From contig DRQL01000111.1 in assembly GCA_011371465.1 (NCBI GenBank), forward strand, positions 1 to 18,725: a stretch of DNA of 18,725 nucleotides. The letters are read 5' to 3'. This stretch comes from Gammaproteobacteria bacterium (GTDB lineage Bacteria > Pseudomonadota > Gammaproteobacteria > DSM-19610). The translations under genes and the position numbers were made by a program. How positions within the stretch are numbered: the first letter of the stretch is position 1; every line of letters starts with the position of its first letter. Shown here piece by piece: positions 6,952 to 15,263 of the stretch. The notes beneath the pieces were generated by a model. The model had not been told where the DNA came from, searched no databases, and saw only the letters and a program-made list of their open reading frames with translations.

Positions 6952-9900
6952 AGTTTACCGACCTGTTCGTGCACCGCCCGGTACTGGCGAGTGTCATCAG
7001 CCTGCTGATCCTGCTGGTCGGCCTGCGCGCGCTGGGTTCGCTGGAGGTTCGCCAGTACCCCGAGACCCGCAATACCGTGGTGACCGTCACGACGGTCTAC
7101 CCGGGCGCCAGCAGCGAACTGGTCAAGGGATTCATCACAACACCGTTGCAACAGGCGATTGCCGAGGCCAACGGCATCGACTACCTGTTTTCGCGCTCCG
7201 TGCAGGGCCGCTCCACCATCGAAGCGCACATGGAACTCAATTATGACCCCAATGCCGCGGTCGCCGAGATCCAGGCCAAGGTAGCCAGTCAGCGCAACCT
7301 GTTGCCGGAGCAGTCCGACGACCCGGTGATCGATTCGACCACCGGTGACCGCACGGCGCTCATGTATCTCGCGTTCTACAGCGACAGCATGCGGCCTTCA
7401 CAGATCACCGATTACCTGCTGCGCGTGGTGCAGCCGCAGTTGCAGGCGGTACCTGGTGTCGCGCGTGCCGAACTGATCGGCAACAAGATCTTCGCCATGC
7501 GTATCTGGCTGGACCCCCGGCGGATGGCGGCGCTGGGGGTGACAGCCAGTGATGTCCGGGAAGTGCTGCGCGCCAACAACTACCTTGCCGGAGTGGGGCA
7601 GACCAGGGGCGCCTTTACCGCGATCAACCTGACGGCGACGACCGATCTCGCCAGCGAGGAGGATTTTCGCCGGCTGGTGGTGCGTTCGGCCAACGGGACG
7701 CTGGTGCGTCTGTCGGACGTGGCCAGCGCCGAGCTGGGTGCCGAGGATTATGACTCCACCAACTGGTACAAGGGCAAGCCGGCGATCTTTGTCGGTATGG
7801 AGCAGGCGCCGGGTGCGAACCCGTTGACGGTGGCGCAGAAGATTCGCGATCTCATGCCGGAAATCCGCAAACAGCTGCCCGAAGGGCTGCAGGCGCACAT
7901 TCCCTATGACGCCAGCGTGTTCATCGAGGATTCCATCGACGAAGTGTTCCTGACCCTGGTCGAGGCAGTGGTGATCGTGCTGCTGGTGGTCTACCTGTCG
8001 CTGGGTTCCATGCGTGCCGCGGTGGTGCCGGCTGTGGCGGTGCCCCTGTCGCTGGTGGGCGCCGCGTTCCTGATGCTGTTGATGGGCTTTTCCATCAATC
8101 TGCTGACCCTGCTGGCCATGGTGCTGGCCATCGGCCTGGTAGTCGACGACGCCATCATCGTGGTCGAGAACGTGCACCGGCACGTGGAGCAGGGTCGGTC
8201 ACGTTTCGACGCGGCGTTGACCGGTGCCCGTGAACTGGCCCTGCCCATTATTGCCATGACGACTACGCTGGTGGCGGTGTATGCGCCGATCGGATTCATG
8301 GGTGGGCTGGTGGGCACCTTGTTCACGGAGTTTGCCTTTGCGCTGGCCGGCGCCGTGGTGGTGTCCGGGATCGTGGCGCTCACGCTGTCGCCCATGCTGT
8401 CTTCCCGCGTGCTCAAGCCGCACGGGCAACAGGGCCGTTTCGAGGAATGGGTCGAGCACTGGTTTACCCGCCTGGCGGACCGTTACCGCGCACTGTTGCA
8501 CGGCATGCTGGACAGCCTGCCGGTCACCCTGGTGTTCGCGGCGGTGATCCTGGTGTCGATCTTCTTCATGTTCGTGACCAGCAAGAGTGAACTGGCGCCG
8601 GTGGAGGACCAGAGTATCCTGTTCTTCCAGGCCACCGGCCCGCAGACCGCGACCATCGAATACAACGAGGCCTATACGCGACAGATTGTGGAGGCCTTCG
8701 AGAGCATCCCGGAATATCACGAAAGTTTTTTCCTGCTGGGTCGTGGTGAACCGACCACTACCTTTGGCGGGTTCAAGATGCAGCCCCCTTCCTACCGGGG
8801 ACGCTCACAGATGCAGGTGCAGCCGGAACTGCAGGGCAAGCTGAAGAAAATCGCCGGTTTCCGGATCGCGGTGTTCCCGCGTCCCAGCCTGCCGGGCTCG
8901 GGCGGCGGCCTGCCGGTCCAGTTCGTGATTACCAGTGAAGGCGGTTACCGCGAGCTGGACCGGGTCGCAGACCAGTTGATCGGCCGCGGCATGGCCAGTG
9001 GCCGCTTCATGTTCCTGATGAAAGAGATACAGTACAGTCGCCCGCGTACTACCCTGGTGATCGACCGCGACCGGGCCGGTGACCTGGGCATCAGCATGCG
9101 CGACATCGGCCGCAACCTGGCGACCCTGCTGGGTGGTAACGATGTCAATCGCTTCAGCCTGGAAGGGCGCAGTTACAAGGTCATCCCGCAGGTACTGCGC
9201 GACTACCGGCTGCAGCCGGATCTGCTGAAGGATTACTATATCCGCCCCGGTTCCGGAGAACTGGTCAACCTGTCGGCGGGTCTGTCCGCGACCGACCTGG
9301 TGCGCGACAACGGCGCCGCGGAACTGGTGCCGCTGGACTCCTTTATCCACCTGCAGGACAGCGTCGAGCCCAGCCAGCGCACCCAGTTCCAGCAGCTCAA
9401 CTCGCTTACTGTTATGGGCGTTCTGGCGCCGCGTGTGCCGCTGGGGGATGCGCTGGGTTTCCTGGCGGCCACCGCGCGGGAAATTTTTCCACGCGGTTTC
9501 GGCTGGGACTATGCCGGCGGTTCACGCCAGTATGCGCAGCAGGGCAGTGCCTTGCTGATTACCTTTTTCCTGTCCATCCTGGTCATCTACCTGGTGCTGG
9601 CCGCCCAGTTTGAAAGCTGGCGCGACCCGGTCATCATCCTGGTATCGGTGCCCATGTCCATTGCCGGCGCGCTGGCTTTTATCACTATGGATTTCGCCAC
9701 GATCAATATTTATACCCAGGTTGGCCTGATCACGCTCATCGGGCTGATTGCCAAGAACGGCATCCTGATCGTGGAGTTTGCCAACCAGTTACAGATCCGC
9801 GAAGGACTGGACCGGCGCGCCGCCGTCGAAAAAGCCGCTGCGATCCGCTTGCGGCCAATCCTGATGACCACGGTGTCGATGGTGGTGGCGATGGTGCCGC

Positions 9901-10073
9901 TGCTGATGGCGAGCGGCCCGGGCGCGGTCAGTCGTTTTCATATCGGTCTGACCATTGCCAGTGGCCTGGGTGTCGGTACGTTGTTTACCCTGTTCGTGGT
10001 GCCGGCGGTGTATGTGGTGCTGGCCAGGAAGCACAGCGAGGTCGAAGGTGATCTGCGTGGCGTGGAAGCTTGA
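6948..10073 (+). CDS. RND multidrug efflux transporter permease (HAE1/AcrB-MexI-like)
   Basis: This 1041-residue protein is a full-length inner-membrane drug/proton antiporter of the hydrophobe/amphiphile RND family. The first membrane helix is at about 10-30, followed by a large periplasmic porter domain, helices 2-6 (about 335-490), a second periplasmic domain and helices 8-12 near the end. The proton-relay residues are present: D400 and D401 in VVDDAIIVVEN (AcrB D407/D408) and K936 in LIAKNGILIVEFAN (AcrB K940). The N-terminus (TDLFVHRPVLA) resembles MexI-type pumps. Its ATG overlaps the adaptor stop. No outer-membrane channel or TetR/LysR regulator gene is in the window, so it probably borrows a TolC-like channel encoded elsewhere. 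Confidence 0.95.
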   Translation: MKFTDLFVHRPVLASVISLLILLVGLRALGSLEVRQYPETRNTVVTVTTVYPGASSELVKGFITTPLQQAIAEANGIDYLFSRSVQGRSTIEAHMELNYDPNAAVAEIQAKVASQRNLLPEQSDDPVIDSTTGDRTALMYLAFYSDSMRPSQITDYLLRVVQPQLQAVPGVARAELIGNKIFAMRIWLDPRRMAALGVTASDVREVLRANNYLAGVGQTRGAFTAINLTATTDLASEEDFRRLVVRSANGTLVRLSDVASAELGAEDYDSTNWYKGKPAIFVGMEQAPGANPLTVAQKIRDLMPEIRKQLPEGLQAHIPYDASVFIEDSIDEVFLTLVEAVVIVLLVVYLSLGSMRAAVVPAVAVPLSLVGAAFLMLLMGFSINLLTLLAMVLAIGLVVDDAIIVVENVHRHVEQGRSRFDAALTGARELALPIIAMTTTLVAVYAPIGFMGGLVGTLFTEFAFALAGAVVVSGIVALTLSPMLSSRVLKPHGQQGRFEEWVEHWFTRLADRYRALLHGMLDSLPVTLVFAAVILVSIFFMFVTSKSELAPVEDQSILFFQATGPQTATIEYNEAYTRQIVEAFESIPEYHESFFLLGRGEPTTTFGGFKMQPPSYRGRSQMQVQPELQGKLKKIAGFRIAVFPRPSLPGSGGGLPVQFVITSEGGYRELDRVADQLIGRGMASGRFMFLMKEIQYSRPRTTLVIDRDRAGDLGISMRDIGRNLATLLGGNDVNRFSLEGRSYKVIPQVLRDYRLQPDLLKDYYIRPGSGELVNLSAGLSATDLVRDNGAAELVPLDSFIHLQDSVEPSQRTQFQQLNSLTVMGVLAPRVPLGDALGFLAATAREIFPRGFGWDYAGGSRQYAQQGSALLITFFLSILVIYLVLAAQFESWRDPVIILVSVPMSIAGALAFITMDFATINIYTQVGLITLIGLIAKNGILIVEFANQLQIREGLDRRAAVEKAAAIRLRPILMTTVSMVVAMVPLLMASGPGAVSRFHIGLTIASGLGVGTLFTLFVVPAVYVVLARKHSEVEGDLRGVEA

Positions 10074-10099
10074 CAGGCATGCCGGTGACGGCGTCGTCC

Positions 10100-10108
10100 T
10101 GTTACAAT
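10100..10108 (+). promoter_or_regulatory. candidate extended -10 promoter for dsbB
   Basis: TGTTACAAT at 10100-10108 fits an extended -10 element (TGn followed by TACAAT, five of six matches). No -35 is seen at the right distance; a perfect TTGACA at 10070-10075 is too far upstream. Transcription would start near 10115, about 64 bases before the preferred dsbB start. Confidence 0.3.
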
Positions 10109-10178
10109 CACAAATTGACCAGGGGTTCTTCAGGAAACCGGTGGCTGGGGTAATGGAACAATGAACGGGGGATCCCGT

Positions 10179-10691
10179 ATGCTGAACAGGCTGGCCCGCA
10201 TTGGCGGCAGTGCCGGGTACTGGCTGGCTGTGCTGGCAGCGGGGGTGTCACTGGATGCGGTGGCGCTCTACTACCAGTATGCACTCGATTACTATCCCTG
10301 TGTGCTCTGTATTCATGTGCGCATCTGGGTGCTTGGCTTTGTGCTGGTCGCTGCAGCGGCCCTGCTGGTGCGTGGTTCCCGCCCGTTGCGGGTACTGGCA
10401 CACCTGCTGACCGTTGGCCTGAGCATCGGCCTGCTGGAGCGCGCCTGGATGCTGCTCGGTATCGAGCGCGGTACCGTGGAGGGCAGTTGCAGCTTTGATT
10501 CGGGACTGCCGGCCTGGTTTGCGCTGGACCAGTGGTTCCCGGCCGTATTCAAGGTCTGGGAAGCCTGTGGTTACACGCCGGAGCTGTTGTTCGGGGTTAC
10601 CATGGCGGAAGCGCTGGTGGCGCTGGGTGTGGTGGCGCTACTGGTCAGCGTAACCATGACCGTGGCTTCACTGGCCGGAAAAAACAGGTAA
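10179..10691 (+). CDS. dsbB: disulfide bond formation protein B (DsbB)
   Basis: This 170-residue, four-helix inner-membrane protein re-oxidises DsbA and passes electrons to quinone. Numbered from the ATG at 10179, its four cysteines are C41 and C44 (PCVLC) plus C104 and C130, the same numbers as in E. coli DsbB, and R48 (quinone contact in E. coli) is also conserved. That agreement, and GGGGGA seven bases upstream, are why I chose this start over the ATG at 10161, which adds six residues. The second pair lies in the expected periplasmic loop (GSCSFDSGLP ... EACGYTP). No dsbA is adjacent. The gene follows the RND pump by about 100 bases and may have its own promoter. Confidence 0.93.
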   Translation: MLNRLARIGGSAGYWLAVLAAGVSLDAVALYYQYALDYYPCVLCIHVRIWVLGFVLVAAAALLVRGSRPLRVLAHLLTVGLSIGLLERAWMLLGIERGTVEGSCSFDSGLPAWFALDQWFPAVFKVWEACGYTPELLFGVTMAEALVALGVVALLVSVTMTVASLAGKNR

Positions 10692-10785
10692 CAGAACCGG
10701 TGGGCCTGTGTGGTGAGAGCGGAGGCGGTGGTTTTTTGTAACCGGGAGCAAGGGGCAACCCGGGTCGAGATCAGGAGGGCTTTCT

Positions 10786-10899
10786 TTGGTGCTATATCGT
10801 CAGCAGTACGGGACTGCCTGCATGGAAAGCGCTCGTATGAATACGTTTGATCCGCTACAGTCTGCCTGTGGCAGTATTCGCCATGCGAGGTGTGTGTAA
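10786..10899 (+). CDS. candidate small ORF / leader peptide ahead of ppnN
   Basis: A frame of 36-37 codons opens with adjacent TTG (10786) and GTG (10789) codons, placed 7 and 10 bases after a consensus ribosome binding site AGGAGG (10773-10778). It ends with TAA at 10897-10899, five bases before the ppnN ATG and in a different frame. The peptide contains three cysteines and has no membrane segment or recognisable domain. The ppnN start itself has only a distant AGG, so reading this frame could deliver ribosomes to ppnN. Frames of this length are common by chance. The strong binding site and the spacing are the only support. Confidence 0.35.
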   Translation: MVLYRQQYGTACMESARMNTFDPLQSACGSIRHARCV

Positions 10900-10904
10900 T
10901 CCAT

Positions 10905-12275
10905 ATGAAATATGAGGTAGTGGATGCCCTTGTAAACCCCGAAGGGGGGCTGGAAATACTCTCCCGGGTCGAGGTCGGCCGGCTGCTCGACACCAGTCAC
11001 GGTGGCCTGTATGACCTGCTGCGCAGCTGTTCGCTGGCGGTGCTCAACAGCGGCAGCGCGCTGGATGACGGCAAGGAACTGCTGGAACGTTACCGGTCTT
11101 TCAGTATCCGGGTGATCCAGACCGAGCGTGGCATCAAGCTGGAGCTGAAGGGCGCGCCCGCCCACGCCTTCGTCGACGGCACCATGATCAAGGGGATCAG
11201 TGAACACCTGTTTGCCGTGCTGCGTGACGTTGTCTACGTCAGCGACGAGATCGACGACAACCCGAAGTTTGACATGAGCAGTTCGGACGGTGTTACCAAC
11301 GCCGTGTTCCACATCCTGCGTAATGCCCGCATCCTGCGCCCGATGAGTGACTTGAACCTGGTGGTGTGCTGGGGCGGACACTCGATCGGACGGGAAGAGT
11401 ACGACTACACCAAGGAGGTAGGGTACCAGCTGGGCCTGCGTGGCCTGGATATCTGCACCGGCTGCGGACCGGGCGCCATGAAGGGACCCATGAAAGGCGC
11501 AACCATCGGCCACGCCAAGCAGCGTATCAACGACGGGCAGTACCTGGGGATCACCGAACCCGGCATTATTGCAGCCGAGTCGCCCAACCCGATCGTGAAC
11601 GACCTGGTCATCATGCCGGATATCGAAAAACGCCTGGAGGCCTTTGTGCGTACCGGGCACGGCATCGTGGTGTTTCCCGGCGGCGCCGGTACGGCGGAAG
11701 AAATCCTGTACCTGCTGGGCATATTGCTGCATCCCGACAATGCATCCATTCCTTTCCCGCTGATTTTCACCGGGCCGGAAACGGCTGCCGAGTATTTTGA
11801 ACAGATCAACCACTTTATCGCAGATACGCTGGGCTTCGAGGCACAACAGCGATACCGCATCATTATCAATGACCCGCAACGAGTCGCCCGGGAAATGCAC
11901 GCGGGCATCCAGCAGGTGCGGGATTTCCGCAAGGAGCACGGCGACGCCTACTATTTCAACTGGATGCTGAAAATAGACGCTGAGTTCCAGCAGCCCTTTG
12001 TGCCCACCCACGAGAACATGCGCAACCTGGAACTGGGCAGGGACCAGGAGCGCCATACGCTGGCCGCGAACCTGCGCCGGGTTTTCTCCGGCGTGGTGGC
12101 CGGGAACGTCAAGGATGAAGGTATCCGCGCAATCGAGGAGCACGGCCACTTCGAGATCCGGGGGGATGCGGAGATCATGGAACCGATGGATGCGCTGTTG
12201 AGTTCGTTTGTTGCCCAGCACCGCATGAAGCTGCCCGGCAAGGAGTATGTGCCCTGTTACCGGGTCATCAAATAA
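10905..12275 (+). CDS. ppnN: PpnN/YgdH purine-pyrimidine nucleotide 5'-monophosphate nucleosidase
   Basis: This 456-residue protein matches E. coli PpnN (YgdH, 454 residues) along its whole length, including the N-terminal domain (DLLRSCSLAVLNSGS, ERGIKLEL), the Rossmann-like LOG domain and the C-terminal HRMKLPG segment. The LOG motif PGGAGTAEE is at 258-266, and CTGCGPGAMKGPMKG lies upstream of it. PpnN splits nucleoside monophosphates into base and ribose-5-phosphate, and in E. coli it is stimulated by (p)ppGpp, tying purine turnover to the stringent response. The ATG at 10905 fits the family start; a GTG at 10890 would add five residues. It lies about 210 bases after dsbB and begins a group continued by DUF1415 and a GST. 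Confidence 0.95.
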   Translation: MKYEVVDALVNPEGGLEILSRVEVGRLLDTSHGGLYDLLRSCSLAVLNSGSALDDGKELLERYRSFSIRVIQTERGIKLELKGAPAHAFVDGTMIKGISEHLFAVLRDVVYVSDEIDDNPKFDMSSSDGVTNAVFHILRNARILRPMSDLNLVVCWGGHSIGREEYDYTKEVGYQLGLRGLDICTGCGPGAMKGPMKGATIGHAKQRINDGQYLGITEPGIIAAESPNPIVNDLVIMPDIEKRLEAFVRTGHGIVVFPGGAGTAEEILYLLGILLHPDNASIPFPLIFTGPETAAEYFEQINHFIADTLGFEAQQRYRIIINDPQRVAREMHAGIQQVRDFRKEHGDAYYFNWMLKIDAEFQQPFVPTHENMRNLELGRDQERHTLAANLRRVFSGVVAGNVKDEGIRAIEEHGHFEIRGDAEIMEPMDALLSSFVAQHRMKLPGKEYVPCYRVIK

Positions 12276-12289
12276 GCGATGCCGCGAGC

Positions 12290-12832
12290 GTGATCGCGGG
12301 TTTCCGGTGCTGGATAGAGCAGGTGGTCATCGGCCTCAATCTGTGTCCCTTTGCCCGCCGGCCCTATGAAGCCGGCAAGGTGCGCCTGGTGGTCAGCGCT
12401 GCCGATGAACCGGGGCAGCTGCTGGTCGACCTGGAGCAGGAGCTTGCGCAGCTGCGTGCGGTTGACCACCATGAGATCGAAACCACGTTGCTGATCCATC
12501 CGCATGTGCTCGCGGATTTCCTCGACTACAACGACTTCCTTGCCGTGGTCGACGGACTCCTGGAACAGGGCGGTTATACGGGTGAATTCCAGGTGGCGAG
12601 TTTTCACCCGGACTACTGCTTCGCTGGTACGGACAGTGCTGACGCGGAAAACTACACCAACCGTTCTCCATGGCCGGCGCTGCACCTGCTGCGCGAAGCC
12701 AGTATCGAACAGGCGCTGGCGGGGTATCCCGACCCGGAGGAGATACCGCAGCGCAATATTCGCACCATGAACAGACTGGGGGCGCAGGCGATGCAGGCCA
12801 GGCTGGCGGATTGCCTGCGAAGAACGGCATGA
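12290..12832 (+). CDS. DUF1415 family protein
   Basis: This 180-residue protein has the hallmarks of DUF1415, a family of unknown function found in proteobacteria and other bacteria. These are an early WIEQVVIGLNLCPFA segment (about 8-22) with a conserved cysteine, the central FQVASFHPDYCFAGT segment, and NRSPWPALHLLRE followed by IPQRNIRTM near the end. It has no signal peptide or membrane segment, so it is probably cytosolic. The start is a GTG 14 bases after the ppnN stop, with no good ribosome binding site, which suggests translation coupled to ppnN. Its stop overlaps the start of the next gene (ATGA). No function can be given. Confidence 0.88.
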   Translation: MIAGFRCWIEQVVIGLNLCPFARRPYEAGKVRLVVSAADEPGQLLVDLEQELAQLRAVDHHEIETTLLIHPHVLADFLDYNDFLAVVDGLLEQGGYTGEFQVASFHPDYCFAGTDSADAENYTNRSPWPALHLLREASIEQALAGYPDPEEIPQRNIRTMNRLGAQAMQARLADCLRRTA

Positions 12833-13491
12833 ACACAGCGGCACCACGGTTCCCGGTGCTCTATACGTTCCGCCGCTGCCCCTACGCCATGCGTGCCAGG
12901 CTGGCAGTCTGGTACAGGGGCACCCCGGTGGAGCTCCGCGAAGTCGACCTGAAAAACATTCCCGCCAGCCTTGCGCAGGCCAGTGACAAGGCCACGGTAC
13001 CGGTGCTGGTGTTGCCCGATGGGCAGGTGCTGGACGAAAGCTGGGATATCGTGCTGTGGGCGCTGCGCCAGAACGATCCGGAAGGCTGGCTGGGCGAGGA
13101 CGAGTGTCACCTGGGTCCTGCGGATCAGTTGATCGAGATGAACGACTACTCCTTCAAGGAGGACCTGGATCACTACAAGTATGCCGATCGCTACCCGGAG
13201 CACTCCGCCGGGGAATACCGTGCCCGCTGCGAGGAATTTTTACAGGAACTGGAAGACCTGCTGGCGGAACAGCCGTACCTGCTGGGAGAACGGCTTTCGC
13301 TGGCGGACATCGGCATCTTCCCGTTCATCCGGCAGTTTGCGTACGTGGACCGGGACTGGTTCGACCGGAGTCCGTACCCACGGCTGCGCAGCTGGCTGGA
13401 CGGCCTGATTCAGTCCGCGCTGTTCGAGGCGGTCATGGTCAGGTACCCGGTGTGGAAACCGGGGGACGATCCGGTGCTCCGGCGGGGATAA
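12829..13491 (+). CDS. glutathione S-transferase family protein
   Basis: This 220-residue protein has an N-terminal thioredoxin-like domain with the CPYAMR motif (C17), where a glutaredoxin would carry CPYC, followed by VPVLVLPDGQVLDES (glutathione-binding cis-proline and ES motif). A helical C-terminal GST domain follows, with LGERLSLADIGIFPFIRQF carrying the typical N-capping SxAD. It belongs to a single-cysteine, glutaredoxin-like branch of GSTs; the substrate is unknown. Its ATG overlaps the DUF1415 stop, so both are co-expressed. The last 53 bases overlap, on the opposite strand, the end of the glutaredoxin-like gene. Confidence 0.92.
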   Translation: MNTAAPRFPVLYTFRRCPYAMRARLAVWYRGTPVELREVDLKNIPASLAQASDKATVPVLVLPDGQVLDESWDIVLWALRQNDPEGWLGEDECHLGPADQLIEMNDYSFKEDLDHYKYADRYPEHSAGEYRARCEEFLQELEDLLAEQPYLLGERLSLADIGIFPFIRQFAYVDRDWFDRSPYPRLRSWLDGLIQSALFEAVMVRYPVWKPGDDPVLRRG

Positions 13492-13870
13492 CCTGTTCCT
13501 CCAGGTGCCGGATGATGTCGGCGGATTCATACAGCCAGGTGGTGTTGCCCTGCGCATCGGTAATCTTCAGGCACGGTACCTTGATTTTCCCGCCACCCTC
13601 CAGCAGCTGCTGGCGACTGACCGTATCCCTGAGCGCATCGCGGGTTTCGATGTTGAGCGAGTGACGCTTGATCGCGCGGCGCACGCGGATACAGAACGGG
13701 CAGCTGCGGAACTGGTACAGGGTCAGCCGGCGGGTCTCCGCGTCGATCCGTTGCTGTTCCTGCGCGGGCCGCTGTACACCTTTCGGACTGGTCAGCCAGT
13801 CCCACAGCAGTAACAGGGGGCCGACCACGAGGTGAACCAGTTTGAAAAAGTATTTGAAGAAGAATTTCAT
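13439..13870 (-). CDS. membrane-anchored glutaredoxin-like protein
   Basis: This 143-residue protein has a hydrophobic N-terminus (about 8-25, KLVHLVVGPLLLLWDWLTSP) and a basic linker, then a glutaredoxin/GST N-terminal thioredoxin fold with a CPFC pair (C57, C60) in LYQFRSCPFCIRVRR. The glutathione-binding KVPCLKI cis-proline and YESADII follow. It probably reduces protein or glutathione mixed disulfides at the inner membrane; the side facing the active site cannot be read with confidence. The ATG at 13870 is preferred to a TTG at 13885. Its 3' end overlaps the convergent GST gene by 53 bases. It lies 83 bases after the patatin gene on the same strand. Confidence 0.88.
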   Translation of the reverse strand: MKFFFKYFFKLVHLVVGPLLLLWDWLTSPKGVQRPAQEQQRIDAETRRLTLYQFRSCPFCIRVRRAIKRHSLNIETRDALRDTVSRQQLLEGGGKIKVPCLKITDAQGNTTWLYESADIIRHLEEQVIPAGAPDRPPVSTPGT

Positions 13871-13953
13871 GCTATTGAGATTCAACGAACGACAGGAGTC
13901 TGCAGTTTAGCATTATTCAGGACCGGGGTTTAGTAACTGGACTGCTGGCGGGG

Positions 13954-15123
13954 TTATTCGCTCAGCAGCAGTTCCCGTATTTCCTCCTGCGCGGCCAGGC
14001 CGTCCCGGTAGCCGAGTTCCATCAGTTCCCGGCAGAAACCGGGTTCAAACAGCAGGTAACTGACCAGTGGCCGGCCTTCCTGTGTCAGTGCGCCCAGTCC
14101 CTTGAGCAACAGCCGCACCGAGCGCGGGAAATCGACGGCGTGGCGCTGGGCAATCTCGCGCACGTCCCGGCTGGGCGAGATGGCGAGAAATTCGATCGGG
14201 CGCAGGGTGGTGTCCTGCAGTTCGACGCGTTTGTCCGGGACCTCGGTGAGCATGTGGTTGATGCGGTTCATGCGTTCGATGTCGGCATCCAGGCTGTCCA
14301 TGAACAGGGTGTCCAGCATATAGCCGGTAATCTGCCCGATACTCGGGTAGGGGACACTGGACCCGGCCAGCGGTGCGGTGTCCGGCGTCTGGTTGCGCAC
14401 GCCGATGATCAGCAGGCGGTTGGCGCCCAGGTGCAGGGCCGGGCTCAGGGGGGCGCTTTCACGCATGGAGCCGTCACCGTGGTATTCATTGTTCAGCCAC
14501 ACCGCGGGGAAAATCAGCGGGATAGCCGAGGACGCCATCAGGTGGTCGATGCCGATCTCTTCCTCGATGCCGAAACGGCGTGTGCGCTGCCACGGCAGCA
14601 GACCATCGACGCCCTGGAAGTAGCTGATGGAATGGCCGCTGCTGTAGCTGGAGGCTGTGACGGCCAGCGCCCGCAGCGCGCCGGTATCGATGGCATGCTG
14701 GATACGCGCCAGCCGGATATGGCTTTCGATAAAGCTGCGTTGCGGGCTGTTGTCGAGCAGTGCGCGCGGCGAGGATGTGCCCAGGCTGGCGGTTACAAAC
14801 GCGGCGGCCCAGCGTGCACCGCTTTTAATGGCAGTCCAGGCATCTGTGTAGAAGATCTTGTCGCAACTGAAATTTTCCCAGATCCCGGTCAGGCGCGTGA
14901 CGCCTTCGGAAAAGCGGGTGGCGTTACTGGCCAGTATGGCGGCATTCAGCGCCCCGGAGGAGGTCCCGCAGATGACGGGGAAGGGGTTGGCGGTATCGTC
15001 CGGCAGTATCTCTGCAATGGCCTTGAGTACACCGGCCTGGTAGGCGTTACGCGCACCGCCCCCGGGAAGAATCAGCCCCGGCACGGCCGGTTCGTTTTTC
15101 TTTTTTCGTGAAAACCAGTACAT
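13954..15123 (-). CDS. patatin-like phospholipase family protein
   Basis: This 389-residue protein has the full patatin catalytic set: the oxyanion-hole motif GGGARNAYQAG (21-31), the nucleophile S55 in GTSSG (53-57) and the catalytic aspartate D217 in GDGS (216-219). The last motif more often reads DG(G/A), so the serine here is a mild variant. Patatins hydrolyse acyl chains from phospholipids or other lipids. There is no signal peptide; a basic N-terminus (FSRKKKNE) might favour contact with membrane phospholipids. It is a general bacterial family member, not clearly an ExoU-type toxin. The ATG follows GAAAGAG by about seven bases. The gene is separated from the upstream member of the strand group by a palindromic repeat. 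Confidence 0.92.
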   Translation of the reverse strand: MYWFSRKKKNEPAVPGLILPGGGARNAYQAGVLKAIAEILPDDTANPFPVICGTSSGALNAAILASNATRFSEGVTRLTGIWENFSCDKIFYTDAWTAIKSGARWAAAFVTASLGTSSPRALLDNSPQRSFIESHIRLARIQHAIDTGALRALAVTASSYSSGHSISYFQGVDGLLPWQRTRRFGIEEEIGIDHLMASSAIPLIFPAVWLNNEYHGDGSMRESAPLSPALHLGANRLLIIGVRNQTPDTAPLAGSSVPYPSIGQITGYMLDTLFMDSLDADIERMNRINHMLTEVPDKRVELQDTTLRPIEFLAISPSRDVREIAQRHAVDFPRSVRLLLKGLGALTQEGRPLVSYLLFEPGFCRELMELGYRDGLAAQEEIRELLLSE

Positions 15124-15169
15124 GGACAGACTCTTTCTGTAGTTCAGTCCGGCAGGGCGCTGATCAACG

Positions 15170-15238
15170 CGTCATTCCGGCGCATACCGGAAACCGGCAG
15201 GGTGAGTGTACTGGATTCCGGCATGGGCCGGAATGACG
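15170..15238. repeat. palindromic intergenic repeat (REP/MITE-like composite hairpin)
   Basis: The outer arms CGTCATTCCGGC (15170-15181) and GCCGGAATGACG (15227-15238) are perfect 12-base inverted repeats. Each half can itself fold: TTCCGG with CCGGAA around the loops GCATA-like and CATGG-like, so the element resembles two hairpins facing each other. This CGTCATTCC...GGAATGACG form is a dispersed intergenic repeat seen in many proteobacteria. It lies between the patatin gene and the unknown gene upstream, where it could stop or protect transcripts. Confidence 0.75.
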
Positions 15239-15263
15239 GGTAAGCGGGTTTACCGGGGTCTGT

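Noticed and set aside
10729..10765. Rho-independent terminator after dsbB (T6 at 10732-10737 and a CCGGG/CCCGG stem)
   Set aside because: The stem comes after the T-run rather than before it, and no solid stem precedes the T-run.
10800..12221. 473-codon open frame on the minus strand covering almost all of ppnN
   Set aside because: It mirrors a well-matched gene in GC-rich DNA, where antisense frames stay open because of codon bias. The translation has no recognisable domain.
14140..15111. 323-codon plus-strand frame opposite the patatin gene
   Set aside because: The patatin frame has all catalytic motifs; the opposite frame is low-complexity in character and matches nothing.
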